Source: Rhodothermales bacterium
Lineage (GTDB): Bacteria > Bacteroidota > Rhodothermia > Rhodothermales > JAHQVL01
DNA length: 64,000 nucleotides
Assembly: GCA_041391505.1 (NCBI GenBank)
Contig: JAWKNW010000001.1
Span: 124,001-188,000 of the forward strand
Direction of reading: 5' to 3'
A program made the translations under genes and the position numbers. This document shows positions 8,749 through 17,508 of this stretch, piece by piece. How positions within the stretch are numbered: position 1 is the stretch's first letter; each line of letters starts with the position of its first letter. The notes below the pieces were generated by a model. That model saw nothing but the letters and a program-made list of their open reading frames with translations. It did no database searches and was not told the origin of the DNA.

Positions 8749-11331
8749 GTGAACGTTATGTCTATGCGGATGACCGGCCTCGTGCGTCAGCTGCTGCGCC
8801 TTTCCGGCGCGATCGGTCTGCTCGTTTTTCTATTCGCCCAAGCCGCACACGCGGCCGCACCCCGCTTCCCGGATGACTATCTCCGATGGAGCGACCCGGC
8901 CACCTGGCACCACCTGGGTGTCGCAAAGCCGGCCGCCGGCGATATCGTCACCATCCCGGCCGGCGTAAACCTGGTCCTGGACGAAAATCCGCCCGCCCTC
9001 GCCGGCATCTTCGTGGAGGGATCGCTCTACTTCGACGACCGCGATCTCGCGCTGTCGGCGGATTATATCATCGTGCGCGGGCTTTTCCAGATCGGAACGG
9101 AAGAGGCGCCCTACCTCCATCGCGGCGTGATTACGCTGACAGGCGACCACACCGACGAATCGACGAACATTGCCTCCTGCGGCACAAAGGTCCTCTGCGC
9201 CCAGGGCGGCCAGCTCGATTTCCACGGATCCGTCGGCTCCCCGACGTGGACGCGCCTGGCTGACGGCGCCACGGCCCAGGCCGGCGCCACCTCGATCACC
9301 CTCCAGGAGGCCGTCAGCTGGCAGCCCGGCGACGAGATCGTGATCGTGAGCACCGACTTCGACCCGAACCAGGCCGAGCGGCGCATCCTGTCGGGCGTCT
9401 CCGCGGACGGCACCGTGCTCTACTTCGACACGCCCCTCGCGTACATGCACTGGGGCGAGATCATGGAATACGCCGGCCGCCCCGTCGACCAGCGCGCCGA
9501 AGTCATGCATCTGAGCCGCAACATCCTCATCCAGGGCGACGCCGCGTCGGAGGCCGACGGGTTCGGAGGGCACGTCATGATCGTTTCCAAACACCATGAG
9601 GAGATGATGACCCATGCCGGCCACGACCGCGACGACATGTGGCTGAAGATGTGGGAGGATCCCCAGTACGCGAACGACCCCACCACGATGAGCCGGATCG
9701 ACGGCGTCGAGTTCTACCGGATGGGGCAGACGGGCCACATGGCGCGCTACCCGGTCCACTTCCACCTCATGGGGCATGCCGACGGCGCCTACCTCAAGAA
9801 CAACGCCGTGCACGACAGCTTCCAGCGCTGCTACACCATCCACGGCACGTTCAACGTGCTGCTCGAAGGCAACGTGGGATACAACTCCATCGGGCACTGC
9901 TACTTCCTGGAAAACTTTGTCGAACGCGACAACACGCTGATCCGCAACATCGGCGCGGTGATGCGCGCGTTCCCCGACAAGAGCCAGGAGCTGATCGAAA
10001 GCGACGTCAATCCGTCGATTTTCTGGATTTCCTACCCGACGAACACGCTCATCGGCAACGTCGCCGCCGGCGCGGAGGGTTTTGGCTTCTGGATCGACCT
10101 GCGGGACACGGGCGGCAGCGCGCATAACGAAAACGCGAGCGCCCCGATGGGCGAGGTGCGGGACAACGTGGTGCATTCGACCGTGCTCGGCAGCCGGCGG
10201 GGCCTCTACGGCACCGGCGACCCGCAGATCCACGGCGGCGCCGGCTTCATGTACGAGGGCGGCGTCGGCCCGATCGAGAACCTCAACGCCTACAAGAACA
10301 TGGTCAACTTCTGGGCGGACGAGAGCTCCGATTTCGAACTCGTGAATGCCACGTTCTCCGACGCCCACTTCAGCATCTGGCAGCGCCGGGACGGCAGCAT
10401 GAATTCGCTGTTCGTGGCGCACACCGCCAACGTGGGCACCCCGAAAACCGAGGACGAGAAACTCGTCGGCCGCACCATCCCCCCGTACATGAACGACAAG
10501 CAGCGCCTGATCTCGGCGATCATGGGGTTCTACAGCAAGAGCTTCTCGATCAACAATACCTTCATCGGCTACAAGTCGGACGACCTGTTCGAGCGGGGCG
10601 TGGCCAGCGTCGGCTCAATGAGCTTCGACGCGCCGATCTTCTTCGAGGGCTCGACGATGATCGACTCCGACCCGTTCGTGCCCACGCCGGCCAAAGTCGA
10701 ACGACGGCGTCGAAGCGGCAGCTCCCGCGCCCGCGAAACAAGCCGCGGCGTGGTGATCATCGATTCCGACGGCACGCTGACGGGCGAGAACGGGTACCGG
10801 GAAGTCCGCGTCGGCCCGGGCATCATGACGGACGAGACGGCCGGCTGCCGGCAAACCGACACCAAGTTCGATACGCCGGTGATGACGTGCACCACGCGCG
10901 CCGTGCGCTTCGCCTCCTTCGAGGGCAACGAAGTGACGGTGAACGGCACCTCCTACTCCGGCGACCAGGCGGAAGCCCTCTTCCTGCCGGAAGGACGCAT
11001 CTACGAGGTCAAGGGGCCGGTCCAGGGCAAATACGCCACCCGCGAAGGATTCCGGGGCGAGTACGTGGTGCTGAAATTCACCGACGTGCCCTCCGCCCCC
11101 CGCGTGCGCCCCAATTCCAAACGCGACAGCATCGAGGAGGCGCCGGACGTGGCGTCGGTCGTCACGACCGACCGGTCAGACACGCATCACCGGTGGTACT
11201 ATGACGCCGGGAAACGCGAGTTCTGGCTTCGCATCGTGACGGGCGACAAGGCGAACGCCTATGGCGAGGCCAACATGGAAGACGGCGTCCGGCAGCCTTT
11301 TTCGCGGCACTACGGCGTGAAGATCGACTGA
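8749..11331 (+). CDS. Secreted G8-domain / beta-helix protein (CEMIP-like)
   Basis: The product is about 860 residues with an N-terminal signal peptide ending near AHAA (about residue 37). The next roughly 125 residues match the G8 domain layout: a W-x-W pattern, GDIVTIPAG, LDENPPALAGIFVEG and alternating strands. The remainder has the repetitive NN/HD-rich pattern of a right-handed parallel beta-helix, with HFHLMGH and EGNVGYNS segments. G8 plus beta-helix proteins include animal CEMIP/TMEM2 hyaluronan-degrading proteins and many uncharacterised bacterial ones. Possible starts are GTG 8749, ATG 8758 and ATG 8764; I cannot decide between them. It converges with the DUF1501 gene, only 5 bases away. 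Confidence 0.78.
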   Translation: MNVMSMRMTGLVRQLLRLSGAIGLLVFLFAQAAHAAAPRFPDDYLRWSDPATWHHLGVAKPAAGDIVTIPAGVNLVLDENPPALAGIFVEGSLYFDDRDLALSADYIIVRGLFQIGTEEAPYLHRGVITLTGDHTDESTNIASCGTKVLCAQGGQLDFHGSVGSPTWTRLADGATAQAGATSITLQEAVSWQPGDEIVIVSTDFDPNQAERRILSGVSADGTVLYFDTPLAYMHWGEIMEYAGRPVDQRAEVMHLSRNILIQGDAASEADGFGGHVMIVSKHHEEMMTHAGHDRDDMWLKMWEDPQYANDPTTMSRIDGVEFYRMGQTGHMARYPVHFHLMGHADGAYLKNNAVHDSFQRCYTIHGTFNVLLEGNVGYNSIGHCYFLENFVERDNTLIRNIGAVMRAFPDKSQELIESDVNPSIFWISYPTNTLIGNVAAGAEGFGFWIDLRDTGGSAHNENASAPMGEVRDNVVHSTVLGSRRGLYGTGDPQIHGGAGFMYEGGVGPIENLNAYKNMVNFWADESSDFELVNATFSDAHFSIWQRRDGSMNSLFVAHTANVGTPKTEDEKLVGRTIPPYMNDKQRLISAIMGFYSKSFSINNTFIGYKSDDLFERGVASVGSMSFDAPIFFEGSTMIDSDPFVPTPAKVERRRRSGSSRARETSRGVVIIDSDGTLTGENGYREVRVGPGIMTDETAGCRQTDTKFDTPVMTCTTRAVRFASFEGNEVTVNGTSYSGDQAEALFLPEGRIYEVKGPVQGKYATREGFRGEYVVLKFTDVPSAPRVRPNSKRDSIEEAPDVASVVTTDRSDTHHRWYYDAGKREFWLRIVTGDKANAYGEANMEDGVRQPFSRHYGVKID

Positions 11332-11336
11332 CCGCG

Positions 11337-12977
11337 TCAACGCATGCGCACCATCGTCCGCGTCTGTTCGCCGGCGCCGGTGCGGATGCGGTAGAGGTAG
11401 GTGCCGCTCGGCAGGCCGGCCGCATCGAACGTCACGCGATGTTCGCCGGCCGGCAGCGTTCGGTCGACCAGGGCCGCCACCACGCGTCCCTGGATATCGT
11501 AGACGTCCACCGTGACAGGCCCCGCCTCGCGCAATGAAAACGAGATCGTCGTCGCGGAAGCAAAGGGATTGGGGTAGTTCTGCCCCAGTTCGAATCCATC
11601 CGGCTGCTCCCCCCCGGGGCCGCCGATCGCCAGCGGCTCGCTGAAGAGGTCGAGGGACGCATAGTTGAAGCCGAGCAACGCCTCCTGGGTCTGGTTCCGA
11701 TTGATCCCGAACCAGCGCTGCAGGATGGTGCCGTAGACGCTGCGGAAGTCGGTCTCGAAGGCCATGTTGCCGCTGTCCAGGTTCGCCAGGTCGGGCGGAC
11801 CGCCGTAGACGCCACCGTTCAGCCCCTTCCCGAACAGCAACACGGGCGCTGCGGTGCCATGGTCGGTGCCCTTCGAACCGTTCTGCGGCACGCGTCGGCC
11901 AAATTCGGAATACGTCATCGCGAGCACCTCGTGATCGCCCTCAAGGTTGGCGACATCCTGCATAAACACGTCGATGCTGCGCGCGAGCATGTCCAGCAGA
12001 TTCGCGTGCTGGTTGGTCTGGTTGGCGTGGGTATCGAACCCGATGAGCGACACGTGATAGATCCGGGCGCCGAGCCCGCCGTCGATCAGCCGCGCCACGG
12101 TCGCCAGGTTGGACGCGAGTTTGCCTTCGATGTCGGGGTAGGTTATGCTGTTGCTGCCCCGGTCGTACGCCTCGCTCACCGCGCCGGCGTAGCGAAACGA
12201 GTTGTTCGCCACGAGCCGGGCAAACGCCATTTCTTCGCCGTAGGTCGTCGCCGGCACCGCCGAGGTGTTGTACACCTCCCCGTCCGCCACGAGCCGGTCC
12301 AGCACCTTGGTGCTGGTCAGCATCATTCCCATGTCCGCCGTCGGCCCCTTGAACATCTGGGCCACCGACCCGCCGATCTGCACCGCGAGCGGATTGTCGG
12401 GCGGATTCAGGTCGAAGCCCGGATTTTCCGCCTGGAGGTAACGCCCGAGCCATCCGGTGCCTTCGATCCGGTCAGCGTCGCTCGCGCTGAGCCAGATGTC
12501 GGTCGATCGAAAATGGGAGAGCGTGAAGTCGGGATAGCCGACCTGTTGCACCACCGCCATGTCCCCGTTCCCGAAATGGGACTCCAGCGGCGCGAGCGAC
12601 GGATGCATGCCGAGCTGGTCCGTCAGACTCAGCGCCAGCGCCTCCTCCCGCGGGATGGCGATGGCCGGCCGCATCGTATAATACCGGTCGTCATTGTAGG
12701 GGACGATGGTGTTCAGTCCGTCATTACCCCCGCGCAGCTGGATGAGCACGAGGATGCGGTTGGGTGCGATGGCGTCCAGCTGACGGGAAAAGGGTGAGCC
12801 GCCGAAGACGCGCAGGGGCGACGCCCCCACCGTGAAGGCGCCGGCCGACAGGGCGCCGAGGCTGGCCAGAAATCCACGGCGGGACCACAAACGATGCTCG
12901 GCCGCGTGCGCCGCGCCGTGTTCGAGACGGCTTCCGCGCCGCGCCGGCGCGGCGGATACGGGATGATGGTCACACAT
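11337..12977 (-). CDS. DUF1501 protein with Tat signal and T9SS sorting domain
   Basis: The product is 546 residues. A twin-arginine motif (SRRGFLASLG, about 32-41) starts the export signal; residues 75-430 are a DUF1501 domain, a family related to the alkaline phosphatase/sulfatase fold (ILIQLRGGNDGLNT near its start, SEFGRRV and DHGTAAP later). The last 75 residues begin with FELGQNYPNPF and form a type A C-terminal sorting domain for the type IX secretion system, with the usual VYDIQGR and GTYLYR strands. Carrying both a Tat-like start and a T9SS tail is worth noting. It follows the DUF1800 gene by 2 bases; the two families are usually paired, with unknown function. Confidence 0.88.
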   Translation of the reverse strand: MCDHHPVSAAPARRGSRLEHGAAHAAEHRLWSRRGFLASLGALSAGAFTVGASPLRVFGGSPFSRQLDAIAPNRILVLIQLRGGNDGLNTIVPYNDDRYYTMRPAIAIPREEALALSLTDQLGMHPSLAPLESHFGNGDMAVVQQVGYPDFTLSHFRSTDIWLSASDADRIEGTGWLGRYLQAENPGFDLNPPDNPLAVQIGGSVAQMFKGPTADMGMMLTSTKVLDRLVADGEVYNTSAVPATTYGEEMAFARLVANNSFRYAGAVSEAYDRGSNSITYPDIEGKLASNLATVARLIDGGLGARIYHVSLIGFDTHANQTNQHANLLDMLARSIDVFMQDVANLEGDHEVLAMTYSEFGRRVPQNGSKGTDHGTAAPVLLFGKGLNGGVYGGPPDLANLDSGNMAFETDFRSVYGTILQRWFGINRNQTQEALLGFNYASLDLFSEPLAIGGPGGEQPDGFELGQNYPNPFASATTISFSLREAGPVTVDVYDIQGRVVAALVDRTLPAGEHRVTFDAAGLPSGTYLYRIRTGAGEQTRTMVRMR

Positions 12978-12979
12978 GA

Positions 12980-14563
12980 TCAGGCAAGATTAAATTCAGG
13001 AAATTGCGCGATAAGCTGCACGTAATTGAGCAGAACGGCGTTCGAGCCCGACTCTTCGAGCGCCCATTCGTACCAGGGCACGCCATTGAGAAAGGTCTTG
13101 GCCAGCGCGCGGACATGGACCGGCGGCCCGGTCAGGATGCCCTCGGGTATCGGATGCCCGATGAGGTCGCCGTCGAAGGGCTCGTCCGATTCCTCGAGAT
13201 CGAGTTCATCGAGCGGGACGGCCAGCAGGTGCTCGGCAATGGCGACGGCGAGCGCGAAGGGGTCGGACGGCGCGGCAAATGAGCGAGCCCACCCGACGAG
13301 GTCCAGCGGCTGCCCGCTGCGGCCGGCGAACAGGAGATCGTCCGTGGTGCTCCAGCGCACGGGCAGGCTGTTTGTCGAGAGCCACGTGTGGTAGCCGGGC
13401 CATCCCGACACGTCGGGGGGATCGAGCAGGTCCTGGTCCAGTTCGCCGGCGGCCTCGTAGAAGGTGCGCAGCATGTCCGCCGGCGGGGCGTAGCCCAGGT
13501 CGCGCATGAAGCCGGCGATCAGTTCGATCGGGCTCTTGATGCGCGCGCCGATGAAGCGGGTCTCGTAAAAGTGTGCGCTCGTCAGCAGCGCGCGAACGAC
13601 GGGCTCGATCTCGAACTGGCTGTTTTTGAAGAGCTCCGCCATCGCAGCGACCACCGCCGGATCGAGGGTTTCGTGAACGAACTCCCGGTACAGCTCGGCG
13701 CACACAAACCAGGCGATCTGATCGCCGCGCTCCTCGAACAGCAGGTCGACGACATCGTTGTAACCATAGGCGCCGCTGCGTCCGAGAATGGTCTTGACCC
13801 CATCGTCGAACTCCGCGACATCGAACACCGCCGTATGGGTTTCGTAGTTCACGGTCCAGCCGGTCAGCGCCCGGGCCAGCTGCTGCACATCGGTCTGGCT
13901 GTAGTTGGACTGGCCCTGCGCATCCACCGGGCCCATGGTAAACAGCTCGAGCAACTCGCGCGCGTAGTTCTCGTTGGGCGCGTCCTTGACGTTTTTATCG
14001 CCGTTCAGGTACACGAGCATCGCCGGCGTCTTCCCGATGCCGGCGACCATGGTTTTGAACCCCCCGAGCGCGTGCTCGCGCAGGAGACTCACGTAGCGGT
14101 AGGCCATCGCCGCCAGGGTGTACACCTCGGCGCCGGCGACAAAATGGTTGTGCCAGAAGAGCGTCATCTTCTCGCGGAGCCCGCCTTTGTGGAACCACCC
14201 CATCCAGTCGGACCGGAAGGCCAGCAACCAGTCCCGGTTATCCTGATTGAACTGTTTGACGGCTTCCGAGGAGGACGTCTTGCGGTCGGGCATCGGGATG
14301 TCGGCCCAGTTCGGCTTCGGCGGCAACGGCAGTCGCGCGGGGTCGGTCGCGTCGGCGAGCAGGGTATCGACGACTTGTTCGGCCGACTTGCCGACATGGA
14401 TCGCCACGTCGGAAGGGTGCGCCCCCATAGTGGTGCGGCGCAGCAGATGAGCGAGCCGGCGGCGGTCGAGCGTCCGGGTGTAGGGGTCGAGTCCAGCGGC
14501 ATGCGTCGCCTGTGACCGGGATGGGCCGGCCACGCCGGCGCCGGCGGCAGCGAGGGCTGTCAT
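12980..14563 (-). CDS. DUF1800 family protein
   Basis: The product is 527 residues from the ATG at 14563. A longer frame reaches 14710, but its first 49 residues are arginine-rich and look non-coding. Family signatures are LLRRTTMGAHPSD near the N-terminus, MTLFWHNHFV in the middle, NENYARELLELFTMG, and ALTGWTV. DUF1800 proteins occur almost always beside DUF1501 proteins, as here, and are thought to act on the cell surface; the biochemical role is not known. A short alanine-rich start (MTALAAAGAG) is not a convincing signal peptide. It heads a two-gene leftward operon. Confidence 0.87.
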   Translation of the reverse strand: MTALAAAGAGVAGPSRSQATHAAGLDPYTRTLDRRRLAHLLRRTTMGAHPSDVAIHVGKSAEQVVDTLLADATDPARLPLPPKPNWADIPMPDRKTSSSEAVKQFNQDNRDWLLAFRSDWMGWFHKGGLREKMTLFWHNHFVAGAEVYTLAAMAYRYVSLLREHALGGFKTMVAGIGKTPAMLVYLNGDKNVKDAPNENYARELLELFTMGPVDAQGQSNYSQTDVQQLARALTGWTVNYETHTAVFDVAEFDDGVKTILGRSGAYGYNDVVDLLFEERGDQIAWFVCAELYREFVHETLDPAVVAAMAELFKNSQFEIEPVVRALLTSAHFYETRFIGARIKSPIELIAGFMRDLGYAPPADMLRTFYEAAGELDQDLLDPPDVSGWPGYHTWLSTNSLPVRWSTTDDLLFAGRSGQPLDLVGWARSFAAPSDPFALAVAIAEHLLAVPLDELDLEESDEPFDGDLIGHPIPEGILTGPPVHVRALAKTFLNGVPWYEWALEESGSNAVLLNYVQLIAQFPEFNLA

Positions 14564-14851
14564 ACGCGTATTCTCTGTCCTGGAATGGAAACGGAAACAG
14601 GAGGTGTTCGGCATCCGGGCGCGGAGGGGCTGGCGCCGGTGCGGGGCGGTTCGCGAGCGGGAGAACCGCGGATTTCGAACGTCGGAGGGTGAGCGGAACG
14701 TTTGCAACAATGGTGCCCTTCCGCCGCGCGACGCATGTTTTTGCGCCGCATGCGATCATTCGACGCGTTCAGGTGTTTCAGGTAGCAATTTTACCGGCCC
14801 GTGCCGTATTGCTCCTTCACCGTGGTGGATACACCGAGCTTCTATCGTCTC

Positions 14852-15784
14852 ATGAAATCATTTTCGATCCTGTTTTTTGCGTCCTTGTTGTGGCTCGCGC
14901 CGGCAGCCGGCCAGACGGCCGACAACTCCGAGGCGCGCAAGGCCCGGCTCCACGCCAACCTCCTCTTCCTCTTTCCCCAGCTCGAAGAATACCAGGTCAC
15001 GATCGGCCAGTTCGAGCCTTCCGTCGTCACGGGGATGGAAGAAGGCTCCTTTGTGATCAACGGACAGCAGGTGCAGCGATTCCTCACGGATCCCCAGGAT
15101 GAAACGCTGTACATGATCGCCGGCGGCCCCTTCAACGCCGGCCTTTCTTCCGGCCAGATCGTGGAGATGAAATCCGCGCGGGAGCGCGAGGCCTCGGCGG
15201 AAGCCCGGGATACCCACGAGAAGCTGCTGGCCGCCGTGGCCGGCATGCCGATCAAGGGGCCCGTCAACGCGCCCGTGACGATCGTCGAGTTCTCCGACTT
15301 CCAGTGCCCCTACTGCGCCGCCGCCGTCGATACCCTCCGCAAGGTGGTCGCCCGATACCCGAACGACGTACGCATCGTCTACGCCCAGTTCCCCCTGGAG
15401 AGCATCCACCCCTGGGCCCGCATCGCCTCGGTGGCAGCGCTATGCGCGGCCGAGCAGTCCGAAGACGCCTTCTGGACGCTTCATGACAGCTATTTTGCCG
15501 GCCAGAAGGGGCTCACCAAAGAAAACGTCCTGGAGCAAAGCCGGGCGAAGCTCACGCGCACGGGCATCGACCTGGACGCCTGGTCGACCTGCGCCGGCGA
15601 CCCCACCTCGGAAGGTTACCTGCGCGCCAACACCGCCATCGATCAATCCATCGCCATCGGATCCCAGTTCGGCGTCGGCTCCACGCCTTCGTTTTTCGTG
15701 AATGGATACGCCATCAATGGCGCCAAAAGCAGCGCCCTCTTTATGGAGCTGATCGAGCGCGCAAAAAAAGAAGCGTCCGAATAA
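14852..15784 (+). CDS. Exported DsbA-like thioredoxin-fold protein
   Basis: The product is 310 residues from the ATG at 14852 (MKSFSILFF), which begins a signal peptide cut after AAGQ (near residue 22). The C-terminal 180 residues are a DsbA/DsbG-type thioredoxin fold with the redox motif CPYC at 152-155 and the cis-proline loop GSTPSFFVNG near residue 275. The N-terminal part before the fold, rich in charged residues, is a substrate or dimerisation segment not otherwise assigned. It likely forms or isomerises disulfides in exported proteins. It is read divergently from the DUF1800/DUF1501 pair and 19 bases upstream of the SGNH hydrolase gene. Confidence 0.87.
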   Translation: MKSFSILFFASLLWLAPAAGQTADNSEARKARLHANLLFLFPQLEEYQVTIGQFEPSVVTGMEEGSFVINGQQVQRFLTDPQDETLYMIAGGPFNAGLSSGQIVEMKSAREREASAEARDTHEKLLAAVAGMPIKGPVNAPVTIVEFSDFQCPYCAAAVDTLRKVVARYPNDVRIVYAQFPLESIHPWARIASVAALCAAEQSEDAFWTLHDSYFAGQKGLTKENVLEQSRAKLTRTGIDLDAWSTCAGDPTSEGYLRANTAIDQSIAIGSQFGVGSTPSFFVNGYAINGAKSSALFMELIERAKKEASE

Positions 15785-15803
15785 CCCCCATCCCCCAGAG
15801 ACC

Positions 15804-16583
15804 ATGAGACCATCCGCATCGAGCCGTCGCGACTTTCTGAAGACGGCCGCCTTTACCGCCGGCGCCGGTATCCCCATCGCCGACATCGTCGCCTCCGTAT
15901 TTGAGGATGCCGACGACGACGGCGCCGATTTCCTCCTCGCCGCCGACCGCGTCGTGCTGTTCCAGGGCGACTCGATCACGGATGCCGGCCGGGAGAAGGA
16001 AAAGCAGGAGCCCAACGCCGGCCGCAGCCTCGGCAACGGGTACGTATCGCTGGCGGCCGCTCAGTTGCTGGCCATGCAGCCCCGCGCCAACTGGCAGTGC
16101 TACAACCGGGGCATCAGCGGTAACAAGGTCTACCAGCTGGCCGAACGCTGGGAGGCGGATTGCATGGACCTCCAGCCGCACGTGCTCAGCATCCTCATCG
16201 GCGTCAACGACTTCTGGCACAAGCTAAACGGCAACTACGACGGGACGCCGGAGATCTACGAACGCGATTACCGCGCCTTGCTGGACCGCACAAAGGCCGC
16301 CCTGCCCGGTGTTCGCCTCATTCTGTGCGAACCGTTCGCGGTGGAAGGCGGCACGGCCATCAACGAAACGTGGCACCCCGAATTCGATGCGTACCAGGCG
16401 GCCGCAAAACGTATAGCCGACGACTACAAGGCGCAGTGGGTCCCCTACCAGAAACTGTTCGACGCTGCCCTGAAAAAAGCGCCGGCATCCTACTGGTGCC
16501 CGGACGGCGTCCATCCGGCGCCTCCAGGCAACTACCTCATGGCCGAGGCGTGGCTAAAAGCCTTCAAAAAGGCAAGCCGGTAA
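15804..16583 (+). CDS. Tat-exported SGNH/GDSL hydrolase
   Basis: The product is 259 residues with a twin-arginine signal (SRRDFLKTA, 7-15). The four SGNH blocks are present: FQGDSITD (catalytic Ser57), NRGISGNKV, GVNDFW and DGVHP (catalytic Asp/His). Family members are esterases, often removing acetyl groups from polysaccharides such as rhamnogalacturonan. An acidic insert (EDADDDGAD, about 34-42) follows the signal. It is 19 bases downstream of the DsbA-like gene and probably shares its transcript. Its substrate is unknown. Confidence 0.88.
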   Translation: MRPSASSRRDFLKTAAFTAGAGIPIADIVASVFEDADDDGADFLLAADRVVLFQGDSITDAGREKEKQEPNAGRSLGNGYVSLAAAQLLAMQPRANWQCYNRGISGNKVYQLAERWEADCMDLQPHVLSILIGVNDFWHKLNGNYDGTPEIYERDYRALLDRTKAALPGVRLILCEPFAVEGGTAINETWHPEFDAYQAAAKRIADDYKAQWVPYQKLFDAALKKAPASYWCPDGVHPAPPGNYLMAEAWLKAFKKASR

Positions 16584-16606
16584 GATTCGAGTATTCCCAA
16601 ACCGCG

Positions 16607-16654
16607 CGGCACGGACGGTGAGGCGACGCTGAGACGTCCCCGCGGTCCGTGCCG
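16607..16654. terminator. Inverted repeat between convergent SGNH genes
   Basis: A 10-base arm cggcacggac (16607-16616) pairs with gtccgtgccg (16645-16654) across a 28-base loop. It lies between two converging genes (stops at 16583 and 16663) and may act as a terminator for both, although neither side has a T-run. Confidence 0.35.
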
Positions 16655-16662
16655 TGCTGCGT

Positions 16663-17382
16663 TCAGGGCAGATCCAATGCGAGTGCCGAAAGCAATTGCG
16701 GCCGCACGATCTGCGTCCACAGGTCGTACCCTTCCCGGTTCAGGTGGAGGCCATCTTCCCTGAAAAACTCCGGCCGCGGTGTGCCGTCCGTCCCGAGCAT
16801 GGGCGTGGCGATGTCGATATAATAGAGGTAAGGCGACGCCTCGGAATAGGTGGCGACCATCGCATTCGCCTTCATCATCTGGGGCCACATGTCCCACCGG
16901 AGCAGGCTCGGTTTGATGGGGATGAAGAAGATCTTCGTTTTCGGCAGCAGGGCGTGCACGCGGGACACGAAAACCTTGTAATCGTCGAGCACGCGCTCCG
17001 GGGACTTGCCGCCGGCGATGTCGTTGTCGCCGGCATAAAACACAATCGCGCGCGGCGCATACTTGAGCACGATCCGTTCGAGGTAGAAGTTCACGTCCGA
17101 AATGTGCGAACCGCCAAAGCCGCGGTTGATGACCGGCAGATCCGGGAAATAGGTCCCCGTGAGCCAGATCCGGATGCTGGAGCTGCCCACGAAAAGGATG
17201 GGGCGCTCCGGCGTCACGTTTTTCATATCCCACGCTTCAAAATCCGCTATTTCCTCGGCAAAGCGGCCCGGGTCCGGGTCGTCCTGCGCGCGCAGCGGCT
17301 GGATGCCGGCAGCCAGCAAGATCACGGTCAGAAGCACGCACAGGCGGGCGGGTGAAAAAACGGCGGAAGAGCTCATGTTCAT
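16663..17382 (-). CDS. Secreted SGNH/GDSL hydrolase
   Basis: The product is about 239 residues from ATG 17382 (or 237 from 17376), with a signal peptide ending near LRAQ. The SGNH blocks are FVGSSSIRIW (the nucleophile serine in a GSSS rather than GDSL setting), RGFGGSHISD, YAGDNDI and DGLHLN. It belongs to a family different from the neighbouring Tat-exported SGNH protein despite the shared fold. It is probably an acylesterase working on a polysaccharide or lipid outside the cytoplasm. It lies downstream of the PPIase gene but beyond that gene's terminator. Confidence 0.86.
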   Translation of the reverse strand: MNMSSSAVFSPARLCVLLTVILLAAGIQPLRAQDDPDPGRFAEEIADFEAWDMKNVTPERPILFVGSSSIRIWLTGTYFPDLPVINRGFGGSHISDVNFYLERIVLKYAPRAIVFYAGDNDIAGGKSPERVLDDYKVFVSRVHALLPKTKIFFIPIKPSLLRWDMWPQMMKANAMVATYSEASPYLYYIDIATPMLGTDGTPRPEFFREDGLHLNREGYDLWTQIVRPQLLSALALDLP

Positions 17383-17454
17383 GTCCGGTTCATGGGTGCG
17401 ATGGCGGAAGATAGCGTCCCCTGGAGGCCGGCGCAATGCGGGCGTACGCCAAAC

Positions 17455-17486
17455 AAAAAAGGGGACCTCTCGATGAGAGGCCCCCC
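17455..17486 (-). terminator. Intrinsic terminator of the PPIase gene
   Basis: On the minus strand a stem GGGG-CCUCU / AGAGG-U-CCCC with a 5-base loop (AUCG region) is followed by UUUUUUGUUU. It starts 23 bases beyond the stop codon at 17509. This is a textbook Rho-independent terminator. Confidence 0.85.
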
Positions 17487-17508
17487 GTACAGGATGCGCC
17501 GAGTCCGA

